Shown here: positions 41,539 through 50,906 of the stretch, piece by piece | Layout: every line of letters starts with the position of its first letter | Numbering within the stretch: the first letter of the stretch is position 1 | Assembly (NCBI GenBank): GCA_934501435.1 | Contig: CAKSTW010000003.1 | Span: 223,500 to 287,499, forward strand | DNA length: 64,000 nucleotides | Direction: 5' to 3' | From: an uncultured Eubacteriales bacterium | GTDB lineage: Bacteria; Bacillota; Clostridia; Oscillospirales; UBA644 | The notes under the pieces: generated by a model | What the model was told of the DNA's origin: nothing | Database searches by the model: none | The model's input: the letters and a program-made list of their open reading frames with translations, nothing else | Position numbers and translations under genes: made by a program

Positions 41539-42068
41539 CAGTTTTTGAATTCTTCCTTATAGCCGTCCATTGCCTTTTTAATAACTTCAACGGCGACGTC
41601 TACGTCGTTTACTCCCTTTATCTCGGTCTGGACGCCTTCGAGCGTTTTATACACTTCGAAGAAGTTTGATATCTCGTCGAAAATATGCACCGGGATATCC
41701 TTTATCGAGGCGTAGCTGTTATAGGACGGGTCGCGGACGGGAACCGCGATTATCTTTTCGTCAAAGGAAACGCCGTCGGTCATTTCAAGCACGCCTATCG
41801 GCTTACAGGTGACAAGAGTTAAGGGAATTATCGCTTCCTGACAAAGCACCAGAACGTCGAGAGGGTCTTTATCGTCGGCGTAGGTACGGGGAATAAAGCC
41901 GTAGTTTGCAGGATAATGGGTCGAAGTGTAAAGCACTCTGTCGAGCCGCAGAAGTCCCGTTTCCTTATCAAGTTCGTATTTGTTTTTGCCGCCCTTTGAA
42001 ATTTCTATAACGGCGGTAAACTCTTCGGGGCTTACTCTTTCGGGGGATATATCGTGCCATATATTCAT
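41538..42068 (-). CDS. ppa: Inorganic pyrophosphatase (soluble, family I)
   Basis: 176 aa from the ATG at 42068 (AGGAGC upstream). The active-site segment DDKDPLDVLVLC and the E-x7-KYE-like NKYELDKETG are clear. It hydrolyses pyrophosphate from biosynthetic reactions in the cytoplasm. Its 5' region is short and I could not settle a -35. Confidence 0.95.
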   Translation of the reverse strand: MNIWHDISPERVSPEEFTAVIEISKGGKNKYELDKETGLLRLDRVLYTSTHYPANYGFIPRTYADDKDPLDVLVLCQEAIIPLTLVTCKPIGVLEMTDGVSFDEKIIAVPVRDPSYNSYASIKDIPVHIFDEISNFFEVYKTLEGVQTEIKGVNDVDVAVEVIKKAMDGYKEEFKN

Positions 42069-42156
42069 ACAAACGCTCCTTTTCGAAATATTACATATAA
42101 TATAACGCCGCAATGTGACAAATCGGTTTCAAAAGCGTTCACAAAATCGCAAGGCA

Positions 42157-42933
42157 TTATACCAAATAATTGAACACTGCGGTAACGGCGCCGATGATAA
42201 CAAGCACGACGCCCGTAACTCTGTTAAGGGTTTTCGGGCTTGCCTTATTTGCGATCTTCGCGGCGATAAGCGCCCATGCAAGGGTAAAGACTATACACAG
42301 AACAAGGCTCATTATATCGGGCATTCCGCCGAGGGCAAAGTGGCTTACCGAGCCTGTAAAAGCGGTAAATGACATTATAAATACGCTCGTTCCGACAGCG
42401 GTTTTTAAGTCGTAGCCGAGGACGGTCGTCAAAACAAGCAGCATCATCATTCCGCCGCCCGCGCCGACAAAGCCGCAGATAAATCCGACGAGAACGCCGA
42501 AAATTATCGATTTTATAAATCTCGTTTTCTTATCGGCGCTCTGCGACTTTTCGCGGGTCGTCATAACTGGCTTTACGATAAATTTGATACCTAAAAACGC
42601 CGTCATTACCGTTGAAAATCCGCCCATTGCAGCCGACGGAAGAAGAGACGAAACAAAACTTCCGACAAAAGTGAAAACAAGAACTGCCGCCATCATAACG
42701 CTGCCGTTTTTAATATCGAGATTTTTGTTTTTTCCGTATGTATACGCGCTTACAGCAGAGGCGAGAACGTCGCTTGCAAGGGCGATTCCGACCGCCTGAT
42801 AAGGCTCGATTCCGAGAAAAGTTATAAGCAGGGGGCTGATGACCGCCGCGGCGCTCATTCCCGCAAAGCCCGTTCCGAGCCCTGCGCCCGCACCCGCGAG
42901 AAAACAGATCAGAATTTTATAAAGTAAGTCCAT
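42157..42933 (-). CDS. TauE/SafE (DUF81) family membrane transporter
   Basis: 258 aa, about eight membrane segments. GAGAGLGTGFAGMSAAAVISPLL and the mirrored GFICGFVGAGGGMMMLLVLT are the family's duplicated halves. Relatives export sulfite, sulfoacetate or other organic anions. The substrate is unknown. Its ATG coincides with the trmO stop. Confidence 0.9.
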   Translation of the reverse strand: MDLLYKILICFLAGAGAGLGTGFAGMSAAAVISPLLITFLGIEPYQAVGIALASDVLASAVSAYTYGKNKNLDIKNGSVMMAAVLVFTFVGSFVSSLLPSAAMGGFSTVMTAFLGIKFIVKPVMTTREKSQSADKKTRFIKSIIFGVLVGFICGFVGAGGGMMMLLVLTTVLGYDLKTAVGTSVFIMSFTAFTGSVSHFALGGMPDIMSLVLCIVFTLAWALIAAKIANKASPKTLNRVTGVVLVIIGAVTAVFNYLV

Positions 42934-43622
42934 TATTTTTCCTTCTTTACTTTAAGGACCGTGAGTTTATTTTCCTTTACCGAAAAAGAAACGTTAAATC
43001 CGTACATTTCAAAGGAATATATCCTTTCGGGGTCGCTTTGGTATGCGGGGCGGGGGTCTTCGGAAAGGACGTCCGCAAAAACAGAAAGCAGGTTTTCGGG
43101 GATATTTTTCTTTGCTTCGTTTGAAAATTCAACCGAAAGTTTTTCGTTTTCATGTTCGGCGGCAAAGCCGTATTTTGCGTTTTCGGCAGAGTCCGCAAAC
43201 GGAAGATACGGTTTTATGTCAAAAACCGGGGTTCCGTCCATGATATCCGCTCCCGAAACGCGCAAAAAGACTTTTCCGTCGGGCTTTTTGCCGAAAGTTT
43301 CAAGTTTCACGAGCGACAGTCCTATCGGGTTCGGGCGAAAGGGCGAACGGGTCGCGAAAACGCCGCGTCTTTCGTTTCCGCCGAGCCTCGGAGGGCGGAC
43401 GGTCGGGGACCATTTTTCTCTGTCGTTTTCGGAAAAATACCATAAGACCCAGACATGCGAAAAACCGTCAAGCCCGCGCAGAGCCGTTTCGTTCGCATAT
43501 TCGGGAAAAAACTCTATTTCGGAGACAAGCGACTTTACAACGCCGCTCTGCCGCGGTATCCCGAATTTTTCGGGAAACGCCGAACGTACGACGGCTATCG
43601 GGTGAAAAACCACGTCCTGCAT
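42933..43622 (-). CDS. trmO: tRNA (N6-threonylcarbamoyladenosine37-N6)-methyltransferase TrmO
   Basis: 229 aa. TsaA/VirR-like beta-barrel with SAM-binding features: RSAFPEKFGIPRQSG, RPPRLGGNERRGVFATRSPFRPNPIGLSLVKLE. It methylates t6A37 of tRNA-Thr. AAGGAG precedes the ATG. Confidence 0.93.
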   Translation of the reverse strand: MQDVVFHPIAVVRSAFPEKFGIPRQSGVVKSLVSEIEFFPEYANETALRGLDGFSHVWVLWYFSENDREKWSPTVRPPRLGGNERRGVFATRSPFRPNPIGLSLVKLETFGKKPDGKVFLRVSGADIMDGTPVFDIKPYLPFADSAENAKYGFAAEHENEKLSVEFSNEAKKNIPENLLSVFADVLSEDPRPAYQSDPERIYSFEMYGFNVSFSVKENKLTVLKVKKEK

Positions 43623-43646
43623 ATATATTCTCCTTGATATTATACT

Positions 43647-43675
43647 ATTTTATAAAAACGGCAAGCCGCTGTCAA
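43647..43675 (-). promoter_or_regulatory. Promoter of trmO-tauE, inside the tspO terminator
   Basis: TTGACA (43670-43675), 17 bp, TAAAAT (43647-43652). The -35 is part of the descending arm of the tspO terminator hairpin. Confidence 0.65.
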
Positions 43676-43711
43676 TACCTTTCGGGATATTGACACCGAC
43701 CTGCCGTTTTT
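43654..43711 (-). terminator. Long terminator after tspO
   Basis: Extended imperfect inverted repeat, with ACGGCA/TGCCGT and TGTCAATA/TATTGACA pairing, then T5 on the minus strand. Confidence 0.8.
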
Positions 43712-44175
43712 TATCTGTTCAGCAGCCATACGCCGAAGTTCAAATATCCGGCAAAGGTAAGCCAGAGAAGATACGGGTAGTTAAGATACGCCGCGGCGGG
43801 CTTTATCTTCGAAAAGAGGATTATCATATAAAGGGCGAGTATCCACAGAAGAATAAGCCACAGAAACGAAAAGAAGTAAAGTCCGAACCCGAAGAAAAAG
43901 ATGCTCCAGAAAAAGTTCACGGCAAGTTGAATTCCGTAAACGGCGAGCGCTTTTCTTTTTATCGGGCTTCTGCTTTCGCAAACAATAACACTCGAAATTC
44001 CCATCAGCACATAGAGGATACTCCACGCGACGGGAAAGAGAAATGCGGGCGGAGAAAACGCGGGTTTTGAAATTTCCTCAAAAGCCTGCATCTGTCCCGA
44101 AGTGAGAAGCGCCGAAAGTCCTCCCGCGGCAGGCGGAATAATTATTCCGACGGCGTATTTAATGAATTTTTTCAT
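43711..44175 (-). CDS. TspO/MBR family membrane protein
   Basis: 154 aa, five membrane helices. KPAFSPPAFLFPVAWSILYVLMG and the tryptophan-rich C-terminal half (NFFWSIFFF, LLWLTFAGYLNFGVW) are typical of TspO, which binds porphyrins and heme-type tetrapyrroles. Its role in an anaerobe is unknown. A link to the B12 cluster 3 kb away through tetrapyrroles would be speculation. Confidence 0.93.
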   Translation of the reverse strand: MKKFIKYAVGIIIPPAAGGLSALLTSGQMQAFEEISKPAFSPPAFLFPVAWSILYVLMGISSVIVCESRSPIKRKALAVYGIQLAVNFFWSIFFFGFGLYFFSFLWLILLWILALYMIILFSKIKPAAAYLNYPYLLWLTFAGYLNFGVWLLNR

Positions 44176-44202
44176 TTATTCACCCCGGAATATTATATGA
44201 AG

Positions 44203-44763
44203 TTATTCGGAAATTATTTCGGAAAGCATTTTTTTCGTCAACACCGCCGGAAGTCCGACTATCGTATAAAAATCGCCCTCCGTTTTTTCGACGAGCCTTT
44301 CCCCTATTCCTTGAACTGCGTATCCGCCGGCTTTGCCGAAACATTCGCCGGTCGCAATGTAGTCGGAGATATCCTTTTCGGAAAGGTTTTTGAAAGTGAC
44401 GGAAGCGAAATCCGACTTTGTTTCGGTCTTGCTGTCGGAAATAACGGTAACTCCCGTATAGACCCTGTGAGTTTTGCCCGAAAGAAACGAAAGCATTTCC
44501 CTTGCCTCTTTTTCGGTATGGGGTTTTCCGAGAATTCTGCCGTCAAGGGTAACGACGGTATCGGAACCGAGAATAATTTCGCCTTTTTCGCGTTTTACCG
44601 CCGCGGCTTTTCTTTTTGACAGCGTTTCGACCGTCTGCCGCGCCGAAAAAGTTTCTGGAACGGTCTCGTCGCAGTCGGACGGGCGGACGGAAAACGAATA
44701 TCCGAGCATAGTCAGAATATCTATCCTTCGCGGAGACGAAGAGGCTAAAACAAGTTTATACAT
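44203..44763 (-). CDS. maf: Maf-family nucleoside triphosphate pyrophosphatase
   Basis: 186 aa from the ATG at 44763. LASSSPRRIDIL at the N-terminus and GSDTVVTLDG define the family. These enzymes hydrolyse dTTP/UTP or modified nucleotides and are linked to septum control. The start lies 1 nt after the parC stop. Confidence 0.93.
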   Translation of the reverse strand: MYKLVLASSSPRRIDILTMLGYSFSVRPSDCDETVPETFSARQTVETLSKRKAAAVKREKGEIILGSDTVVTLDGRILGKPHTEKEAREMLSFLSGKTHRVYTGVTVISDSKTETKSDFASVTFKNLSEKDISDYIATGECFGKAGGYAVQGIGERLVEKTEGDFYTIVGLPAVLTKKMLSEIISE

Positions 44764-44764
44764 A

Positions 44765-46945
44765 CTATTCCTCAAAGAGCGAAAGCTGCTCCTGCTCCAT
44801 GTCTTCTTTCCTTAAAAAACTGCCCGCGGCGGGAATATTTTTCGTGCGGTAGTGCGACGGTTCTCCGAAAATCCCCTCTTCAAAGGGCGCGACTTTCGCA
44901 AGGAACGTCTTTCCTTTTTTCAGGGTAATGACGTTTACGCCCGCGGTGCTTTTCGTCGTTTTCGGGGAAACCGACGCGGTGGAAATTATCAGAACGCGGT
45001 TATTGGACGCGTAGCAGACGAATTCCTTTTCTTCGGTTATATAGAACATCGCGACAAGCGGCGACGCGGTGGAATAGGCGTTGATGAGTTTTTTGCGGTT
45101 CGATTTCGTTTCGTAAGCGGAAAGGTCGACGCGCGCGCATTTTCCGTTTTCGAAAAACGCAAGGACAGAGCCTTTATATTCCTTTACGGGGAACGCGAAA
45201 AGCACGTTTTCGTCCTTATCGAAAGCGAGTTTCTGCGGCAGGAATTCTCCGAGAAGGCTTGCTTTCGTGTCGTCGAATTCGTACACTTTCGATTTATAAG
45301 CCTGTCCTTTGTCGGTAAAGACGATAAGGTCGCAGGCGTTCGACGTCTCGTAGGAATTCTTTATTTCGTCGCCCTCTTTGAGTTTCTGGTCGCTTGACAT
45401 ACGAAGAGACTGCGGCGTGATCTTTTTGAGGTAGCCGTCGCGGGTCACAAAGACGGAAACGGGGTAATCCTCTATCTCGGTGCTCTCGGTGTATTCCGTG
45501 ACGTCCTCTTTATAGATTATCGTCGTTTTTCTCGGTTTTCCGTATTTTTTCGCAACGTTTTCAAGCTGTTTTATTATGACCTTATCTATTTTTTTCGGGC
45601 TTGAAACGATATCTTCGAGGTCGGCTATTTCCTTACGCAGAGCGTCGGTTTCGGAAATTTTATTCAGGATATAATTTTTGTTCAGGTTTCGCAGTTTTAT
45701 ATCAGCGACGAATTCCGCCTGAATTTCGTCTATTCCGAAGCCTATCATAAGGTTCGGGACGACTTCGCGGTCGTCTTCGGTGCCCCTGATTATCTTTATG
45801 GCCTTATCAATATCAAGAAGAATTTTGCCGAGACCCTCTAAAAGATGAAGCTGATCTTTCTTCTTTTTGATGTCAAAGGTAATTCCTCTTTTTAAGCACC
45901 CGCGGCGGAAATCCGTCCATTCAAGAAGAATTTCGCGGACGCCGAGGACTTTCGGGCTGCCGTTTATAAGGAGGTTGAAGTTGCAGGCGAAACTGTCTTC
46001 AAGCGGCGTCATTTTGTAAAGTTTCTGCATGAGTTTGTCGGCGTCGGTTCCGCGTTTGAGGTCAACGGTTATCTTCATTCCGTCGAAATCCGTCTCGTCC
46101 CTGACGTCGGAAATTTCCCTTATTTTTCCGGCTTTTATAAGGTCGGCTATCTTGTCGATTATTGCTTCGACCGTTGTCGAATAGGGAATTTCGTAAATCT
46201 CTATACAGTTGTTTTTCTTGTCGTAAGTATATTTGCTGCGGAGTTTGAAACTGCCGACGCCCTTTTCGTAAATTGCGCGCATCTGCTCGGCATCGTAAAC
46301 GATATCGGCGCCCGTCGTGAAATCGGGAGCGATAAGGGTAAGCAGAAGGTCGTGGTCTTTGTTTTTTATGAGTTCGGAAGTCGTGCGGCAGATCTCCTCA
46401 AGGTTAAAGGAGCAGATATTCGACGCCATGCCGACCGCTATTCCCTGATTCGGGGAAACGAGGATATTCGGGAAAGTTACGGGAAGAAGTTCGGGTTCTT
46501 TCGTCGTAGAGTCGTAGTTATCGACAAAATCGACGACGTCTTTATCTATGTCGGCGAAAATTTCCTTGCAGAACGCGTCGAGTTTCGCCTCGGTATATCT
46601 TGACGCGGCGAACGCCATATCTCTTGAGAAATGCTTTCCGAAATTACCTTTCGAATCTATAAACGGGTGAAGCAGCGCGTCGTGTCCGCGGGTGAGACGG
46701 ACCATCGTTTCGTAGATGGCGGCGTCTCCGTGAGGGTTAAGGCGCATTGTCTGCCCGACGATATTTGCGGATTTTGTTTTCGCGCCGTTTATAAGCCCCA
46801 TTTTGTACATGGTATAAAGCAGTTTACGGTGAGAGGGCTTGAAACCGTCTATTTCGGGGATAGCGCGGGAGACGATAACGCTCATAGCATACGGCATATA
46901 GTTTTCTTCAAGCGTCTGCGTTATCGGTTTCTGACTGTATTCCAT
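44765..46945 (-). CDS. parC: Type IIA topoisomerase subunit A (ParC-like, divergent)
   Basis: 726 aa, shorter than GyrA. The catalytic tyrosine is Tyr117 in AASRYTEAKL, after NFGKHFSRDMAFAASRY. The winged-helix GDAAIYETMVRL and the C-terminal blades are present but few, which favours topoisomerase IV rather than gyrase. It follows parE by 14 nt. The pair belongs to a divergent clostridial type, so decatenation is inferred. Confidence 0.88.
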   Translation of the reverse strand: MEYSQKPITQTLEENYMPYAMSVIVSRAIPEIDGFKPSHRKLLYTMYKMGLINGAKTKSANIVGQTMRLNPHGDAAIYETMVRLTRGHDALLHPFIDSKGNFGKHFSRDMAFAASRYTEAKLDAFCKEIFADIDKDVVDFVDNYDSTTKEPELLPVTFPNILVSPNQGIAVGMASNICSFNLEEICRTTSELIKNKDHDLLLTLIAPDFTTGADIVYDAEQMRAIYEKGVGSFKLRSKYTYDKKNNCIEIYEIPYSTTVEAIIDKIADLIKAGKIREISDVRDETDFDGMKITVDLKRGTDADKLMQKLYKMTPLEDSFACNFNLLINGSPKVLGVREILLEWTDFRRGCLKRGITFDIKKKKDQLHLLEGLGKILLDIDKAIKIIRGTEDDREVVPNLMIGFGIDEIQAEFVADIKLRNLNKNYILNKISETDALRKEIADLEDIVSSPKKIDKVIIKQLENVAKKYGKPRKTTIIYKEDVTEYTESTEIEDYPVSVFVTRDGYLKKITPQSLRMSSDQKLKEGDEIKNSYETSNACDLIVFTDKGQAYKSKVYEFDDTKASLLGEFLPQKLAFDKDENVLFAFPVKEYKGSVLAFFENGKCARVDLSAYETKSNRKKLINAYSTASPLVAMFYITEEKEFVCYASNNRVLIISTASVSPKTTKSTAGVNVITLKKGKTFLAKVAPFEEGIFGEPSHYRTKNIPAAGSFLRKEDMEQEQLSLFEE

Positions 46946-46959
46946 ACTTTTCCCCTCCT

Positions 46960-48933
46960 TTAAGAAATATCGGCAAGTTCAAGATAGTAGTTGCCTTTTT
47001 CGGCGATAAACTCTTTTCTTGCCTGAAGATTGTTGCCTAAAAGCACGTCGAAATACATCGCGGTCTTTTCGGCGTCTTCGGGCGTTACAAGAAGCAGCTT
47101 GCGCGTCTTCGGATCCATTGTCGTGAGTTTCATCATATCGGGTTCGTTTTCGCCGAGACCCTTTGAACGCTGGACCGAGATTTTACCGTCGAGTTTTGCG
47201 GTTATTTCGGCTTTTTCCCTGTCGGTATAAGCAAAATAGGTCTTGTCTTTATTCGTAATTTCATAAAGCGGAGATTCCGCGATAAAGACTTTGTTTTCCT
47301 GCAAGAGAGTCGGCATAAGGCGGTAGATCATAGTTAGAATAAGCGTTCTGATCTGATAGCCGTCGACGTCGGCGTCGGTACAGATTATTATTTTCGAAAA
47401 TTTGAGGTTCTGCAGATTGAATTCCGAAAAACTCCTGCCGCGGGTCTTCATTTCGACTCCGCAGCCGAGAATTTTGACGATATTCGTTATTATCTCGCTG
47501 TTGAGTATCTGATTGAAATCCGCCTTCAGGCAGTTGAGAATTTTACCTCTTACCGGCATTATCGCCTGAAATTCGGCGTCTCTCGCCTGTTTTACGGAAC
47601 CGACGGCGGAGTCGCCCTCGACGATGTAAAGTTCTCTTATCGAAGAATCTTTCGAGCGGCAGGCGACGTATTTTTCGATACGGTTCGTTATATCGACTTC
47701 GGCGACAAGTTTCTTTTTTAACGACTGGCGCGTTTTCTCGGCGTTTTCGCGGCTGCGTTTATTTATTAAAACCTGATTCGCTATCTTCTCGGCTTCTTCT
47801 TTGTTTTCGATAAAATAGACTTCGAGACGATGTTTTAAGAATTCGGTCATCGCGTCCTGGATAAATTTGTTGTTTATGGATTTTTTCGTCTGGTTTTCGT
47901 AAGACGTCTGGGTCGAATAGGAATTCGAGACAAGGGCAAGACTGTCTTCAACGTCGGAAAAAGCTATCTTGCTTTCGTTTTTATTGTATTTTCCCGAAGA
48001 TTTTATATAGGCGTCGATCGCCGAAACAAAAGCGTTTTTGACCGCCCTGTCGGGAGAGCCGCCGTATTCGAGGAAACTTGAGTTATGGTAATATTCGATA
48101 AAGGGATATTTATTCGTAAAGCAAAAAGCGACGTTGAGAATCACGCGGTAGTCGTCTTTATCCGCGCGGTCGCGTCCGACTCTTTCTGAGTTCCAGACCT
48201 GCGGCAGAGTGAGGGTATCGGTCCCGACGATTTCCGAAAGATAGTCGGAGATGCCGTTTTCGTAACAGAAATTTTCTTCGGTAACGCTTCCGTCGATATT
48301 CTGATACTTCAAGACTATCGTAAGTCCGCTGTTGCAGATGGCCTGCTTTTTTAAGACGTCTTCGAAATATTCGAGGGTCATTTTTATATCGGTGAAAACT
48401 TCGAGGTCGGGTTTCCAGCGGATCCTCGTTCCGCTCTTATGCTTCATTTCGGTCTTGCCGAGCTGCTTTTCCTTATCCTTCTCAACGGGTTTTCCCTTTT
48501 TGAAATGCAGTTCGTAGCGATATTTGCCGTTGTAGATTTCGGCGTCCATATATTCGGAGGCGTACTGCGTCGCGCAAAGTCCGAGGCCGTTAAGTCCGAG
48601 AGAAAACTCGTAAGTATCCCCGTACTTTCCGCCGGCGTACATCTCGCAGAAAAGAAGTTCCCAGTTGTAGGCTTTTTCCTTTTCGTTATAGTCCACGGGA
48701 ATTCCTCTTCCGAAGTCCTGCACTTCGACCGAGCCGTCCTTAAAATAAGAAACGATTATCTTATCGCCGTGTCCCTCTTTGAATTCGTCTATGGAGTTCG
48801 AAAGTATCTCGAAAAAGGAATGACAGCAGCCGACGATATCGTCCGAACCGAAAATTACGGACGGGCGCTTCCGCACTCTGTCCGCGCCTTTTAACGTCTT
48901 TATACTGCTGTCGTCGTATTTTGCTTTTGCCAT
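46960..48933 (-). CDS. parE: Type IIA topoisomerase subunit B (ParE-like, divergent)
   Basis: 657 aa from the ATG at 48933. GHKL ATPase motifs are ILSNSIDEFKEG, DFGRGIPV and GLNGLGLCATQYAS. The TOPRIM residues are EGDSAVGSVKQARD and CTDADVDGYQIRTL. The N-box has ILSNSIDE where most GyrB/ParE proteins have VVDNAIDE, marking a divergent clade, but the catalytic Glu of the ATPase (IDE) is kept. The 5' region has a good promoter at 48973-49001. Confidence 0.88.
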   Translation of the reverse strand: MAKAKYDDSSIKTLKGADRVRKRPSVIFGSDDIVGCCHSFFEILSNSIDEFKEGHGDKIIVSYFKDGSVEVQDFGRGIPVDYNEKEKAYNWELLFCEMYAGGKYGDTYEFSLGLNGLGLCATQYASEYMDAEIYNGKYRYELHFKKGKPVEKDKEKQLGKTEMKHKSGTRIRWKPDLEVFTDIKMTLEYFEDVLKKQAICNSGLTIVLKYQNIDGSVTEENFCYENGISDYLSEIVGTDTLTLPQVWNSERVGRDRADKDDYRVILNVAFCFTNKYPFIEYYHNSSFLEYGGSPDRAVKNAFVSAIDAYIKSSGKYNKNESKIAFSDVEDSLALVSNSYSTQTSYENQTKKSINNKFIQDAMTEFLKHRLEVYFIENKEEAEKIANQVLINKRSRENAEKTRQSLKKKLVAEVDITNRIEKYVACRSKDSSIRELYIVEGDSAVGSVKQARDAEFQAIMPVRGKILNCLKADFNQILNSEIITNIVKILGCGVEMKTRGRSFSEFNLQNLKFSKIIICTDADVDGYQIRTLILTMIYRLMPTLLQENKVFIAESPLYEITNKDKTYFAYTDREKAEITAKLDGKISVQRSKGLGENEPDMMKLTTMDPKTRKLLLVTPEDAEKTAMYFDVLLGNNLQARKEFIAEKGNYYLELADIS

Positions 48934-48972
48934 ATTATCCACCATTCAAACCGTATTTGTCTATTATATATT

Positions 48973-49001
48973 ATTATACAATATTTCTTTCACAAAGTCA
49001 A
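48973..49001 (-). promoter_or_regulatory. Promoter of parE-parC-maf-tspO
   Basis: TTGACT (48996-49001), 17 bp, TATAAT (48973-48978), 40 nt upstream of the parE ATG. The remaining AT-rich 170 nt up to the fhs terminator shows no gene. Confidence 0.75.
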
Positions 49002-49175
49002 TATCGCGGTAAACGACGGTTTTCGGAATGTGGATTTCTCGGTCAAAACGGTGGAAAACTATGTTTATATTGTTCAAAACTTTTGCTGTAAAAGTATAAT
49101 ACTTCATAGTTTTAATTTTAGATTAAATAATACTGTTTTTTGAGATTGAAATGTGATATTTTCAATGTTTTATAT

Positions 49176-49212
49176 AAAAATAAAGCCGAGGGCTTTCCTC
49201 GGCTCGATTTTT
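49176..49212 (-). terminator. Terminator of the purine operon, after fhs
   Basis: AGCCGAGG/CCTCGGCT-type stem with a short loop, then TTATTTTTATAT on the minus strand, right after the fhs stop at 49224. Confidence 0.85.
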
Positions 49213-49223
49213 TTTGTTTTTGA

Positions 49224-50897
49224 TTAAAACAGTCCGGTAATTTTTCCGTTTTCGTCGACGTCGATACGCTCGGCGGCAGGAGATTTCGGAAGTCCGGGCA
49301 TTGTTAAGATATCGCCCGTAAGCACGACTATAAAGCCCGCGCCCGCGGAAATTTTAACATTTTTAACGGTTACGGTAAAGTTTTCGGGAGCCCCCAGAAG
49401 AGACGGGTCGTCCGAAAAACTGTACTGTGTTTTCGCGATACATACGGGAAGAGAGGAAAATCCGAGTTTTTCGAGCGTTTCTATCTGTTTTTTTGCCGCA
49501 GGAAGAACGGAGATTCCGTTTCCGCCGTAAATTTTCTTTACGACGGATTCTATTTTCTCTTCAATCGAAGTATTGAGTTCATAAGAAAAAGTAAAGTCTC
49601 CCTTTTCCTCTTCGCAGAGTCTTACGACTTCGCGGGCAAGTTCTTCGCCGCCTTTTCCGCCCTCCGCCCAGACGGTCGAAAGTACGGTATTAACGCCGAG
49701 TTCGCGGCATTTTTTGATAATGAAGCCGATTTCGGCGTCGGTGTCGGTCGGGAAACGGTTTATCGCGACAACGCAGGGCAGTTTATAAACGTTTCTGATA
49801 TTCGAAACGTGACGGAGAAGATTCGGTATTCCCCTTTCAAGAGCGGGAATATCCTCTTTTGAAAGTTCGTCTTTTGCCTTTCCGCCGTGCATTTTCAGCG
49901 CCCTGACGGTTCCGACAACGACGACTGCGGACGGGGTAAGGTTCGCCATTCGGCATTTGATATCGAGGAATTTTTCCGCTCCGAGATCCGCTCCGAATCC
50001 CGCCTCGGTAACGGCGTAATCGCCGAGTTTTAAGGCAAGACGCGTCGCTGTGACGGAGTTGCAGCCGTGAGCGATATTCGCAAAAGGTCCGCCGTGGACA
50101 AGCGCGGGAGTATGTTCAAGAGTCTGAACGAGATTCGGTTTTAACGCGTCTTTGAGAAGAGCGGTCATCGCTCCCTGCGCCTTTATATCTGCACAGGTAA
50201 CGGGCTTTCCGTCGAAAGTATAGCCGACGATTATTTTCGAAAGTCTTGTCTTCAGGTCGGTTATCGAGGTCGAAAGGCAGAGGACAGCCATGATTTCTGA
50301 AGCGACGGTGATATCAAATCCGTCTTCACGCGGCATACCGTTCACTTCTCCGCCGAGACCGTCGACGATAAAACGGAGTTGTCTGTCGTTCATATCGACG
50401 CAGCGTTTCCATGTTATTTTTCTCGGATCGATCCCGAGTTCGTTGCCTTGTTTTATATGGTTATCGAGCATTGCGGCAAGCAGGTTGTTTGCAGCACCTA
50501 TCGCGTGGAAATCGCCCGTGAAGTGCAGGTTTATATCCTCCATCGGAACGACCTGGGCGTATCCTCCGCCCGCAGCTCCCCCTTTGACCCCGAAAACGGG
50601 ACCGAGTGACGGCTCGCGGAGCGCTACGACAACGTTTTTGCCTATTCTTTTAAGACCGTCGGAAAGACCTATCGTCGTCGTCGTTTTCCCCTCGCCCGCA
50701 GGGGTCGGGGTTATGGCGGTGACTAAAATAAGTTTGCCGTCTTTTCTTTCTTCGTTCATTATCGAAAGGTCTATTTTTGCCTTATAGTTCCCGTATCTTT
50801 CGACATATTTTTCGTCGATACCCGCGGTTTTCGCAATTTCGGTTATCGGCTGCATTTCGGTAGCCTGCGCTATTTCTATATCGGATAAATATTTCAT
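49224..50897 (-). CDS. fhs: Formate-tetrahydrofolate ligase
   Basis: 557 aa. The P-loop TPAGEGKTTTTIGL and the family segments ALREPSLGPVFGVKGGAAGGGYAQV and LHFTGDFHAIGAANNLLAAMLDN (described in part) are intact. It makes 10-formyl-THF from formate, ATP and THF. As the last gene of the purine operon it supplies the one-carbon units used by PurN and AICAR transformylase. It also fits an anaerobic formate-based folate economy. Confidence 0.97.
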   Translation of the reverse strand: MKYLSDIEIAQATEMQPITEIAKTAGIDEKYVERYGNYKAKIDLSIMNEERKDGKLILVTAITPTPAGEGKTTTTIGLSDGLKRIGKNVVVALREPSLGPVFGVKGGAAGGGYAQVVPMEDINLHFTGDFHAIGAANNLLAAMLDNHIKQGNELGIDPRKITWKRCVDMNDRQLRFIVDGLGGEVNGMPREDGFDITVASEIMAVLCLSTSITDLKTRLSKIIVGYTFDGKPVTCADIKAQGAMTALLKDALKPNLVQTLEHTPALVHGGPFANIAHGCNSVTATRLALKLGDYAVTEAGFGADLGAEKFLDIKCRMANLTPSAVVVVGTVRALKMHGGKAKDELSKEDIPALERGIPNLLRHVSNIRNVYKLPCVVAINRFPTDTDAEIGFIIKKCRELGVNTVLSTVWAEGGKGGEELAREVVRLCEEEKGDFTFSYELNTSIEEKIESVVKKIYGGNGISVLPAAKKQIETLEKLGFSSLPVCIAKTQYSFSDDPSLLGAPENFTVTVKNVKISAGAGFIVVLTGDILTMPGLPKSPAAERIDVDENGKITGLF

Positions 50898-50906
50898 AAT
50901 ATCCCC

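Noticed and set aside
48930..48950. DnaA box near the parE start (TTATCCACC)
   Set aside because: Single near-match, explained by the GGTGGATAA ribosome binding region. No cluster and no dnaA or gyrase origin context.
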